Origin: an uncultured Phaeodactylibacter sp.
Lineage (GTDB): Bacteria > Bacteroidota > Bacteroidia > Chitinophagales > Saprospiraceae
NCBI GenBank assembly: GCA_913062745.1
Contig: CAJXXJ010000037.1
Coordinates: 1 to 12,768, forward strand
Length of the DNA: 12,768 bases
Direction of reading: 5' to 3'
Shown in pieces: positions 1 to 5,367 of the stretch; positions within the stretch are counted from its first letter, which is position 1, and each line of letters begins with the position of its first letter. The notes beneath the pieces were generated by a model, which saw only the letters and a list, made by a program, of their open reading frames with translations, was not told the origin of the DNA and made no database searches. Made by a program: the position numbers and the translations under genes.

Positions 1-55
1 TCTTTACTTTCATACTACATTCTGCAAGAGCAGAAAAATCCAAATTTCTTTTAAG

Positions 56-379
56 ATGAAACTCAATAGATACACCAGCGTGGCTCACGCGACGCAGGGA
101 TTATTACAGCGAGGTTTTAAGGACGAATTTAAGTTGAAGCGGGAAGGGTTGATGAAAAACCTGAAGAATGATAAAACTTACGAACCAGACGATATGTGGA
201 TCGTAGAATATCATCGTTTCGAAGGCATGAGCAACCCCAGCGATATGTCTATCGTATTTGCAGTAGAAGCTACTGACGGGCGCAAAGGCGTCATCATTTC
301 TTCCTATGGTACCTATGCCAATATGGATTTAGTCGAATTTATGGACCAGGTCAAAATTAAAGAAAGAGCGACTGCCTGA
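56..379 (+). CDS. Small conserved Bacteroidota protein (often mislabelled PRPP synthetase)
   Basis: The protein has 107 residues and no signal peptide or membrane segment, so it is probably cytoplasmic. From memory of the family, it matches a short Bacteroidota protein carried in databases as 'phosphoribosylpyrophosphate synthetase'. The shared core is an aromatic/acidic stretch ending in RFEGMSNPSD (about residues 54-63), then a strand pair around SIVFAVEATDG and an SYGTYA motif near residue 84. It is far too short to be a real PRPP synthetase (about 300 residues) and has no PRPP-binding loop, so the enzymatic name should not be used. The ATG at 56 is the only sensible start; no clear Shine-Dalgarno is seen, as is usual in this phylum. 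It stands alone, 150 bases before the next gene. Function unknown. Confidence 0.8.
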   Translation: MKLNRYTSVAHATQGLLQRGFKDEFKLKREGLMKNLKNDKTYEPDDMWIVEYHRFEGMSNPSDMSIVFAVEATDGRKGVIISSYGTYANMDLVEFMDQVKIKERATA

Positions 380-529
380 TCATCGACAAGTAACCAATAA
401 AAAGACAAAGCCAGGCAAAAGCTTTCATAGCTGCTCCAAAATGATGAGTACTATGGGAGCTATTGTCATGTCTGCCCAACCGGATTTGCTAAACATCCCG
501 TATATTGAGACTCCTCAAAGCCTACTTGC
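380..529. other. Short intergenic region with a weak inverted repeat
   Basis: No gene is seen in these 150 bases. A six-base inverted repeat (ATAGCT at 427-432, AGCTAT at 458-463) and the competing pair GCTCC/GGAGC inside it could form a small hairpin after the first gene, but there is no T-tract, so it is not a convincing terminator. No promoter with the Bacteroidota TAnnTTTG element was recognised for the permease downstream. Confidence 0.3.
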
Positions 530-1660
530 ATGAAAGACACCACCGTTAACCTGCACCGACTGGCCTCGTTGCTGATCGTGCTCTCTATCAGCCTCTACAT
601 CGTCATTATCGGCAAAAGCATCCTGTCTCCTCTCGCTTTTTCTGTACTGTTTTCCTTTTTACTGCTGCCCATATGCACCCGGATTGAGCGGTTTATCCGC
701 TGGCGGCCGATTGCCATCATTCTTTCCATGATTATAGCTTTGCTGCCGGCCATGGTTCTGATCACGCTTTTCTCCTTTCAGCTGGGCACTGTAATCCGGG
801 ACATGCCCTCTATCGGGCAGAAGCTGGAGCGGGGCTTTGCCAAAGTCATAGAGTTTTTGAAGCAGTACATCAACCTGAACACCCAGCAGATGGAGGAGTC
901 AATCCGCTCTAACTTCAGCACCTTGCTGGAAACGCCCATGCAGCTCATCGGCACCACCTTTAGCTCGGGTTCCAACATTCTGATCAGCCTGCTACTGACG
1001 GTGCTCTTCACTTTTTTTCTGATGCTCTACCGGACCTCCTTTAAGAATTTTGCCCTGATGCAGGTCAGCCGCTCCAAGCGGAAGGAAGCGGAGTCCATGA
1101 TACAGCAGGTGGAAACTATCCTGAAGGAATACCTCTACGGCCTATTGCTCGTCATCGTCATCCTCGGCGTGCTCAACAGCATTGGCCTGTACGTGATCGG
1201 CATCCGCTACGCCGCGTTTTGGGGGTTTCTGGCAGCTTGCCTTGCCATTATTCCTTATATTGGCACTACGCTGGGGGGCACACTTCCTTTTATTTATGCG
1301 CTGGCGACCACCGGTACGCTTTGGCAACCAGCCGCGGTAGTATTGTTGTATAGCAGCGTACAAACGCTCGAGGGCAACTTCATTACGCCAAAGGTAGTCG
1401 GCAGCAGCGTAAGCATCAACCCCCTCGCAGCCATCCTTTTCCTGTTTGTCGGCGGGATGATATGGGGAATCTCCGGACTGATCCTGGCGCTGCCGTTTGT
1501 CGCTATCTTAAAGGTAGTTATGGAGCACATCACTCCGCTGCGCCCGGTGAGCGAACTGCTGAGCAGCGACCTCTACACCGACAGCGATAAATTCCTGACC
1601 ATATACGATGAGGACCGCTACCGGCTGTCCAGCTACTTCAGCCGGCGCAGGAAGCGATAA
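530..1660 (+). CDS. AI-2E family (PerM-like) membrane permease
   Basis: This 376-residue integral membrane protein has the layout of the AI-2E exporter family (PF01594). Hydrophobic segments lie at about 11-28, 31-49 and 61-85, then comes a soluble amphipathic stretch (about 86-145), then further membrane segments at about 149-167, 201-225, 228-248, 251-276 and 298-332. The family hallmark LEGNFITPKVVG is at 280-291, just before the last hydrophobic block. The C-terminal tail is short and basic (RRRKR). Length is normal. Family members have been linked to autoinducer-2 release or sodium/proton exchange, but most are untested and the substrate cannot be read from the sequence. The start at 530 is the first ATG and leaves a sensible short cytoplasmic N-terminus. 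The gene appears monocistronic and faces a convergent lipoprotein gene. Confidence 0.9.
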   Translation: MKDTTVNLHRLASLLIVLSISLYIVIIGKSILSPLAFSVLFSFLLLPICTRIERFIRWRPIAIILSMIIALLPAMVLITLFSFQLGTVIRDMPSIGQKLERGFAKVIEFLKQYINLNTQQMEESIRSNFSTLLETPMQLIGTTFSSGSNILISLLLTVLFTFFLMLYRTSFKNFALMQVSRSKRKEAESMIQQVETILKEYLYGLLLVIVILGVLNSIGLYVIGIRYAAFWGFLAACLAIIPYIGTTLGGTLPFIYALATTGTLWQPAAVVLLYSSVQTLEGNFITPKVVGSSVSINPLAAILFLFVGGMIWGISGLILALPFVAILKVVMEHITPLRPVSELLSSDLYTDSDKFLTIYDEDRYRLSSYFSRRRKR

Positions 1661-1698
1661 AAAAGAGCCGCAGCCCGGCATAATGGCAGGCAGCGGCT
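1659..1698 (-). terminator. Intrinsic terminator for the lipoprotein gene
   Basis: Six-base arms AGCCGC (1666-1671) and GCGGCT (1693-1698) pair, with partly complementary bases inside. Read on the minus strand the stem is followed by a run of six T (1664-1659). It lies 40 bases after the stop of the lipoprotein gene. The T-run overlaps the stop codon of the convergent permease gene, so the two genes share this boundary. Confidence 0.6.
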
Positions 1699-1737
1699 AT
1701 CCAAATATCGAAACTTTGAGTGGTTACAAATATCGCC

Positions 1738-2412
1738 TTACAGATAAAGCGGCACTACGACCTGTGATTTCACGGCAGTGCCCTCAATACGGGCAGGCGT
1801 CCAGTCGGGCATGCGGTTTAATACCACCCGGGCCCTTGCCCGGCAATCGGCGCACACCGCTCCATCTGCCAGTTCGATGCGGTCGATGCGCTCCAGCGCT
1901 CCTTTTTCATCCAGGGTGATAAAGCCAAAGACGAGCTCGCCTTCTTCCGACGCGCCACCTTCCTTATTCAAATAAGCGCGGAGCTTGGCATTAGAACAGT
2001 TGACCGGCTCTCCGGACAGCGTACAGGACTCATCAAACAGGGGCGGGCGCTCCTCTATACCCTCCATGCCTTCTACGGTAGCAGGCCCTTCATCCCTTAT
2101 AAGGTAACGATAAGAATAGCGCTCCGGCGAAAAGTCCACATCGGTGTAATCCGGCAGATATACCGGATAAAGCTGATTTTCGCGCTTGACTTCCGGCGGC
2201 AGGGGCAGCAGGTCTTCGTATTCGGTACTGTGCTGCACGGCCCGGTAGCCAATGACATTATCCATGCCTTTGGCACTATCGGCCGGCGGCACCATCGTAT
2301 CTGCGTCTTCTGATATCGGCTTGTCCGGCGGGGTGGATTCAGAGCCCGGCTCGGAACAGGCGCTGAAGGTAAGCGCCAGGAAAAAGAACAGAAATAAGCG
2401 TCGGTTTTTCAT
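1738..2412 (-). CDS. Lipoprotein with TonB C-terminal-like domain
   Basis: This is a 224-residue exported lipoprotein. Residues 1-18 are a signal peptide ending in the lipobox TFSAC, with lipidated Cys19. A Pro/Ser/Glu/Asp-rich linker (20-50) follows. The C-terminal part (about 120-224) resembles the TonB_C fold found in many Bacteroidota proteins: a strand-like LVFGFITLDEKGALERID stretch, then a helix and MPDWTPARIEGTAVKSQVVV (201-220), which parallels the usual 'MPKWKPG..(G)KPV..' end. Four extra cysteines sit at 130, 139, 187 and 190 (the last two as CADC) and may form disulphides in the periplasm or on the outer membrane. The first ATG (2410-2412) was chosen over a TTG two codons upstream. 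It follows the sigma factor gene on the same strand but is separated from it by a terminator hairpin. The role is unknown; TonB energy transduction is unlikely because no N-terminal transmembrane anchor is present. Confidence 0.75.
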   Translation of the reverse strand: MKNRRLFLFFFLALTFSACSEPGSESTPPDKPISEDADTMVPPADSAKGMDNVIGYRAVQHSTEYEDLLPLPPEVKRENQLYPVYLPDYTDVDFSPERYSYRYLIRDEGPATVEGMEGIEERPPLFDESCTLSGEPVNCSNAKLRAYLNKEGGASEEGELVFGFITLDEKGALERIDRIELADGAVCADCRARARVVLNRMPDWTPARIEGTAVKSQVVVPLYL

Positions 2413-2434
2413 AATCAAAGGTCATTTTTAGTAA

Positions 2435-2466
2435 TAAAAAAAGGCACTGCCTGGGAAGCAATGCCT
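2435..2466 (-). terminator. Strong terminator hairpin between sigma factor and lipoprotein genes
   Basis: On the plus strand AGGCACTGC (2442-2450) pairs with GCAATGCCT (2458-2466), nine bases with one mismatch and a seven-base loop. On the minus strand it is followed by seven or eight T, a textbook intrinsic terminator. It is 113 bases past the sigma factor stop and only 23 bases before the lipoprotein ATG, so it may also work as a leader attenuator for that gene. Confidence 0.7.
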
Positions 2467-2546
2467 ATTGGTTTTCAAATGGTTGGGGTGTGGGGTTCAT
2501 TGGGATTTTAGTTAGCTGTACCGACAGAAATCGGCAAACCATGGCG

Positions 2547-2562
2547 TCGGGTGGGTACCCGA
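2547..2562 (-). other. Hairpin just downstream of the sigma factor stop codon
   Basis: TCGGGT (2547-2552) and ACCCGA (2557-2562) form a perfect six-base stem with a four-base loop, 17 bases past the stop of the sigma factor gene. No T-run follows on either strand. With a small CCGA/TCGG pair at 2521-2534 and the terminator at 2435-2466, it makes the sigma factor 3' region unusually structured; mRNA protection is one possible use. Confidence 0.4.
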
Positions 2563-2578
2563 ATCGCTTGTTTTGGGT

Positions 2579-3097
2579 TTATTGTTGCGGGCGGTTGTAA
2601 CGCTCGTTGATCAGTGCTTTCATTTTTTTACGAGCCAGGAAAATCCGGCTTTTCACAGTACCAATAGGGATTTCCAGATAGCTGGCAATTTCCTTGTACT
2701 CATAACCCTGATAAAACATCAGGAAGGGTATGCTGTAGATTTCTCCGATCTCGCCAAAGATTTCCTTATACTCTTTCATGCGGATATTCATCTCGCCTTG
2801 GTTGGGAATTACATTCTTGTTCTCCACTGCGAAGAGAAAACTTTCAATCGGTTCATTCACATTCCGGCGCAGCTTTGCCTTACGGTACTGATTGATAAAG
2901 GTATTGCGCATAATGGTGGAGCACCAGCTTTTGAAATTGGTGCCCATAGTAAACTTATCGCGGTGGCGGTAAGCGCGCATAGCAGTTTCCTGCATCAGGT
3001 CTTTGGCATCTTCTCGGTTCTTGGTCAGTTTCATAGCGAAAGAAAAAAGAATGTTTTCTAAGCCATTAAACTCTTGACTAAATTCGACGGTGGACAT
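2579..3097 (-). CDS. ECF-type sigma-70 family RNA polymerase sigma factor
   Basis: This 172-residue alternative sigma factor has the two standard domains. Region 2 spans about 12-75, with the core-binding DLMQET at 34-39 and the promoter-melting part TNFKSWCSTIMRNTFINQYR at about 53-72. Region 4 spans about 113-162 and contains the helix-turn-helix GYEYKEIASYLEIPIGTVKS (131-150), which would read the -35 element. The N-terminus MSTVEF and overall pattern match an ECF group widespread in Bacteroidota. I chose the ATG at 3095-3097, because the longer reading frame begins with TTG at 3127, close to the likely transcription start. It lies 172 bases downstream of the XRE regulator gene on the same strand. 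No anti-sigma factor (FecR-like or zinc-binding) is adjacent, so control is probably by another route. Confidence 0.92.
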   Translation of the reverse strand: MSTVEFSQEFNGLENILFSFAMKLTKNREDAKDLMQETAMRAYRHRDKFTMGTNFKSWCSTIMRNTFINQYRKAKLRRNVNEPIESFLFAVENKNVIPNQGEMNIRMKEYKEIFGEIGEIYSIPFLMFYQGYEYKEIASYLEIPIGTVKSRIFLARKKMKALINERYNRPQQ

Positions 3098-3136
3098 ATG
3101 GTCAGTTTGTTTTTGGTGTTGTGTCAATTAAATACA

Positions 3137-3164
3137 CAACTATAAGTGCAAAGCCTGTGCCAAA
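3137..3164 (-). promoter_or_regulatory. Candidate promoter of the sigma factor gene
   Basis: Read on the minus strand, TTTG (3164-3161) is followed after 16 bases by TATAGTTG (3144-3137), one base off the Bacteroidota -7 consensus TAnnTTTG. The spacer is slightly shorter than the usual 17-23 bases. Transcription would start near 3130 and give a leader of about 30 bases, which supports the ATG at 3097. Confidence 0.35.
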
Positions 3165-3229
3165 GTCCGAAACCCCTACAAAATGGGTATTTTTTTAGCA
3201 AAACGGTAACATCATTGACTAAATATCGT

Positions 3230-3254
3230 AAAAGTGATTTTATTTAATCACCTT
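3230..3254 (-). terminator. Likely terminator of the XRE regulator gene
   Basis: GTGATT (3234-3239) and AATCAC (3246-3251) form a perfect six-base stem with a six-base loop. Two or three more pairs extend it if one mismatch is allowed. On the minus strand it is followed by TTTTA. It lies 15-35 bases past the regulator's stop codon. The stem is AT-rich and the T-run short, so termination may be partial and allow readthrough into the sigma factor gene. Confidence 0.45.
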
Positions 3255-3268
3255 ATGTGAAAAAGAGG

Positions 3269-3805
3269 CTACTGCTCTTCTTCCGCACTGCCGGAGGAAG
3301 GGGCATTTTTGCCGAGCGCATCGATGAGGGACTCGTTGAGGGAAAGCATATGGTCGATAAGGTTGAGGAAATTGTCGATATCTACGGAAGCTCCTCCTTC
3401 TTCCTGTGCAGCTTCTTTTTTGAAACGGTAGAAAATCCGAAAGCCTTCGAGCATTTTGCGGATACTGAGGGAGCGCTCGACGAACTCATCGAGCACCTGC
3501 GGGTTGACGTTTTCGCTGATGCTCGGATTGAGGCTGATCTGTTCCTTGTCTTCCTGTTTCACTTCAAAGGGCTGCCGGGCGCCGTTGTTGGCAGCGATGT
3601 CAGTATGAATAAACTCAGCCATATTCACATTAAAGAGCCGGGCCATGCGAAGGATCAGCCCGAGGCGGGGCTCCACGTTTTTGCTCTCGTAAGCGGCGAT
3701 ATTACTGCGCTTGATGTTGAGGTTGAGCGCCAGCTCTTCCTGACTCCACTGCTTTTCTTTGCGGAGGAAGCGTATGTTTTTTGAAAGGTAGTTCGTGATT
3801 TCCAT
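3269..3805 (-). CDS. XRE-family helix-turn-helix transcriptional regulator
   Basis: The 178-residue protein starts with a clear Cro/C1-type HTH domain at about residues 9-66 (IRFLRKEKQWSQEELALNLN, then IKRSNIAAYESKNVEPRLG). The recognition helix includes KRSNIAAYE. The rest (70-178) is acidic and mostly helical, with a predicted amphipathic helical stretch at about 100-165 that could serve for dimerisation or ligand sensing. It ends in a Ser/Glu-rich tail (SAEEEQ). No protease active site (S24 Ser/Lys dyad) is seen, so it is not a LexA/CI-type self-cleaving repressor. The ATG at 3803-3805 is preceded by a good promoter and an 80-base leader. It is divergent from the envelope cluster that starts at 4097 and upstream of the ECF sigma factor, so either could be its target; this is inference. 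Confidence 0.9.
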   Translation of the reverse strand: MEITNYLSKNIRFLRKEKQWSQEELALNLNIKRSNIAAYESKNVEPRLGLILRMARLFNVNMAEFIHTDIAANNGARQPFEVKQEDKEQISLNPSISENVNPQVLDEFVERSLSIRKMLEGFRIFYRFKKEAAQEEGGASVDIDNFLNLIDHMLSLNESLIDALGKNAPSSGSAEEEQ

Positions 3806-3833
3806 CGCTGAGTGTTTCCCATTACCGATTGAG

Positions 3834-3942
3834 GCACAATTTGGCAGCTTCCCGAGCCCTTATGCTATGCCCTGTAATAATATATGGTGCGACAAATGTA
3901 GCGATTGCAAGTTTTTGCTACAAGCATTCCGCACAATTTGTG
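3834..3942. repeat. Repeats and palindromes in the regulator/YtxH divergent region
   Basis: The 10-mer GCACAATTTG occurs twice as a direct repeat, at 3834-3843 and 3931-3940, flanking the XRE promoter. The second copy is part of the palindrome CACAATTTGTG (3932-3942). TGTAGC/GCTACA (3897-3902, 3917-3922) is an inverted repeat across the promoter spacer. TGCAAGTTTT (3906-3915) also reappears inverted as AAAACTTGCA at 3989-3998. These are candidate binding sites for the regulator; none is proven. Confidence 0.4.
3893..3923 (-). promoter_or_regulatory. Consensus Bacteroidota promoter of the XRE regulator gene
   Basis: On the minus strand TTG (3923-3921), a 20-base spacer and TACATTTG (3900-3893) match the phylum's TTG / TAnnTTTG promoter pattern fully. 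Transcription should start near 3887, about 80 bases before the ATG. The inverted repeat TGTAGC (3897-3902) ... GCTACA (3917-3922) overlaps both elements and would be well placed as an operator. Confidence 0.6.
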
Positions 3943-4002
3943 AAACCCAAAAACACCATTGCGCTATTTTGCCGGTAATCGTGAATTTAAAACTTGCAGC
4001 CC

Positions 4003-4052
4003 GAACATTCTCAATCTGGAAAATGTTCATATTATAGACAGTTCACTACTGT
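4003..4052. promoter_or_regulatory. Two inverted repeats upstream of the YtxH-like gene
   Basis: GAACATT (4003-4009) and AATGTTC (4022-4028) are perfect seven-base arms 12 bases apart. ACAGT (4038-4042) and ACTGT (4048-4052) are five-base arms five bases apart. They lie 45-95 bases before the YtxH-like start codon, where an operator or activator site would be expected. A full TAnnTTTG promoter was not found here, which could mean that an alternative sigma factor reads this promoter. Confidence 0.35.
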
Positions 4053-4096
4053 AGATTCACAGTCATTAATCATATTTTTCACTAAAACTATTTATA

Positions 4097-4522
4097 ATGG
4101 CAAATCGAACGAAAGAAAAGATAGCACTCGGTCTCGGTATTTTAGCAGGCGGACTGCTCGGATACTGGCTGAATAGCGATCAGGGCCGGGAAGTGCGCAC
4201 TGACGTCGCCGATAAAGCCAACGAATACGGCGAAAAAGCGAAAGCACAAGCCGACGAGATTTCCACCAACCTCAACAAACAGGCAAAGGAGCTATCCAAC
4301 AACTTGAATGAACAAGCCAAACAGCTGACTGACAACATCAACAACGCTGTAGAGCAAAGCCGGTCTTACATCAGCCAGGCCAGCGACACAGTACGCAGTC
4401 AGATGCAGGTAGCCGGCGCGAAAGCCAACGAAGCAAGCACTGACTTCCAGGCAGGTGTCGACTACGCGATCAAGAACATTCAGAAGCAAGCGAAAGAACT
4501 CCGCAAGAACGGCAAAAGCTAA
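4097..4522 (+). CDS. YtxH-like stress protein with N-terminal membrane anchor
   Basis: This 141-residue protein has a glycine-rich transmembrane segment near its start (about 9-25, ALGLGILAGGLLGYWL) followed by a long charged amphipathic helical region, the arrangement of the YtxH family (PF12732). The helical part holds 11-residue repeats: NLNKQAKELSN (58-68), NLNEQAKQLTD (69-79) and a degenerate NINNAVEQSRS (80-90). QAKEL appears again at 131-135. Such 11-mers are typical of LEA-like and apolipoprotein-like helices that lie along membranes. YtxH relatives are general-stress proteins in Firmicutes; the exact role is unknown. The ATG at 4097 has an A/T-rich leader and no clear Shine-Dalgarno. 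It is the first gene of the envelope cluster but has its own terminator. Confidence 0.85.
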   Translation: MANRTKEKIALGLGILAGGLLGYWLNSDQGREVRTDVADKANEYGEKAKAQADEISTNLNKQAKELSNNLNEQAKQLTDNINNAVEQSRSYISQASDTVRSQMQVAGAKANEASTDFQAGVDYAIKNIQKQAKELRKNGKS

Positions 4523-4548
4523 TCGCTGATGCCTGACGCGGGCGAAAG

Positions 4549-4588
4549 AGGGCTTAGGGAAAATTATTCCCATGAGCCCTTTTTTTTA
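4549..4588 (+). terminator. Intrinsic terminator after the YtxH-like gene
   Basis: AGGGCT (4549-4554) pairs with AGCCCT (4575-4580), with an inner GGG/CCC pair, and eight T follow (4580-4587). It separates the YtxH-like gene from the three-gene operon that begins 43 bases later, so that operon needs its own promoter or partial readthrough. Confidence 0.75.
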
Positions 4589-4630
4589 TAAATTATGCCT
4601 GATAATCAATTCTACACCTAATCTCTTCGC

Positions 4631-4987
4631 ATGAAAACTACTGACTCTGTCCTGGAATCGGCAGGCGAAGCTTACGGCTACATCAAAGCCTACGTCAATC
4701 AGCAGGTCGAGTATTATAAACTCGATATTGCCGAGCGGGTCTCCCGCGCTATTTCTTCTGCCCTCACCATGGTCGTGCTCTTTGTGCTGTTCGCTATGAT
4801 GCTGGGCTTCCTGTCGCTCGCGCTTGGCTTTTATCTGGCTCAGGAGCTCAATTCCATGCCCCTAGCTTTCCTGATCGTAGGTGCCGGCTACCTGTTTTTG
4901 ACCCTGTTCGTAGCCGTATTCCGGCGCTATCTGGTCACCAACCCGGTGCTCAGCGCAGTCATTAAAGTCTTTTTTCAGGAACACTAA
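4631..4987 (+). CDS. Holin-X / DUF1469-type small membrane protein
   Basis: The 118-residue protein has an N-terminal amphipathic helix (about 1-40, with VNQQVEYYKLDIAERVS) and two transmembrane helices at about 43-70 and 76-97, then a short basic C-terminal end. This matches the 'phage holin family / Actinobacterial holin-X' group (PF07332, formerly DUF1469), whose members in free-living bacteria are not phage lysis proteins but envelope proteins of unknown function. It is the first gene of a tight operon: 14 bases to the next gene, which is itself 15 bases from the YihY gene. The nearest T-tract terminator is upstream, so its promoter should lie in 4588-4630, but none was recognised. Confidence 0.8.
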   Translation: MKTTDSVLESAGEAYGYIKAYVNQQVEYYKLDIAERVSRAISSALTMVVLFVLFAMMLGFLSLALGFYLAQELNSMPLAFLIVGAGYLFLTLFVAVFRRYLVTNPVLSAVIKVFFQEH

Positions 4988-5001
4988 ACCACCACTGCCC
5001 T

Positions 5002-5352
5002 ATGGAATCGCATAACATACACAGCATCAACGAGCTGCGCCGCCGGCGCAAAGAACTGGAAACAGAGATGGCCATCACCCGGCAGGCGATCTACCATTCT
5101 GTCAAAAAAACAGAATACAGCACCCGGAACTTTGTAGTGAAGAACCTGCTCATTCCCCTTGGTGCCGGCGGATTGGCCAGCCTGATATTCAATAGTACCA
5201 ACTGGAAAGAGGACGAGCGCCCGGCCTGGGTCATTTTCCTGCAAAAGGTCACCGATATGGTCAATCAGCGCTTTGGCAGCGAAAGTAATGAACAAACGGC
5301 ACAACAGGCAGCGCCCACACCACCGCCTGAACAGACACACTCGACAAGCTAA
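5002..5352 (+). CDS. Small protein with N-terminal coiled coil and one hydrophobic segment
   Basis: The 116-residue protein belongs to no family I recognise. Residues 8-35 form a highly charged helix (NELRRRRKELETEMAITRQA) likely to be a coiled coil. Residues 44-63 (FVVKNLLIPLGAGGLASLIF) are hydrophobic enough for one membrane pass. The tail (91-116) is low in complexity, rich in Gln, Thr and Pro. Proteins of this layout accompany holin-X and YihY genes in related bacteria as far as I recall. It sits 14 bases after the holin-X gene and 15 bases before yihY-like, so co-transcription is almost certain and a structural role in the same membrane complex is plausible. Confidence 0.75.
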   Translation: MESHNIHSINELRRRRKELETEMAITRQAIYHSVKKTEYSTRNFVVKNLLIPLGAGGLASLIFNSTNWKEDERPAWVIFLQKVTDMVNQRFGSESNEQTAQQAAPTPPPEQTHSTS

Positions 5353-5367
5353 ACAGACACGCTCATT

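Noticed and set aside
2573..3061. 162-codon plus-strand open frame opposite the sigma factor gene
   Set aside because: It mirrors the sigma factor gene, which has complete sigma region 2 and 4 motifs. The plus-strand translation resembles no family.
3257..3784. 175-codon plus-strand open frame opposite the XRE regulator gene
   Set aside because: The minus-strand protein has a clear HTH domain and a consensus promoter; the opposite frame is a shadow.
4631..4987. Prophage lysis gene, from the 'holin' family name
   Set aside because: No phage genes surround it, and holin-X/DUF1469 proteins of this layout are common chromosomal envelope proteins.
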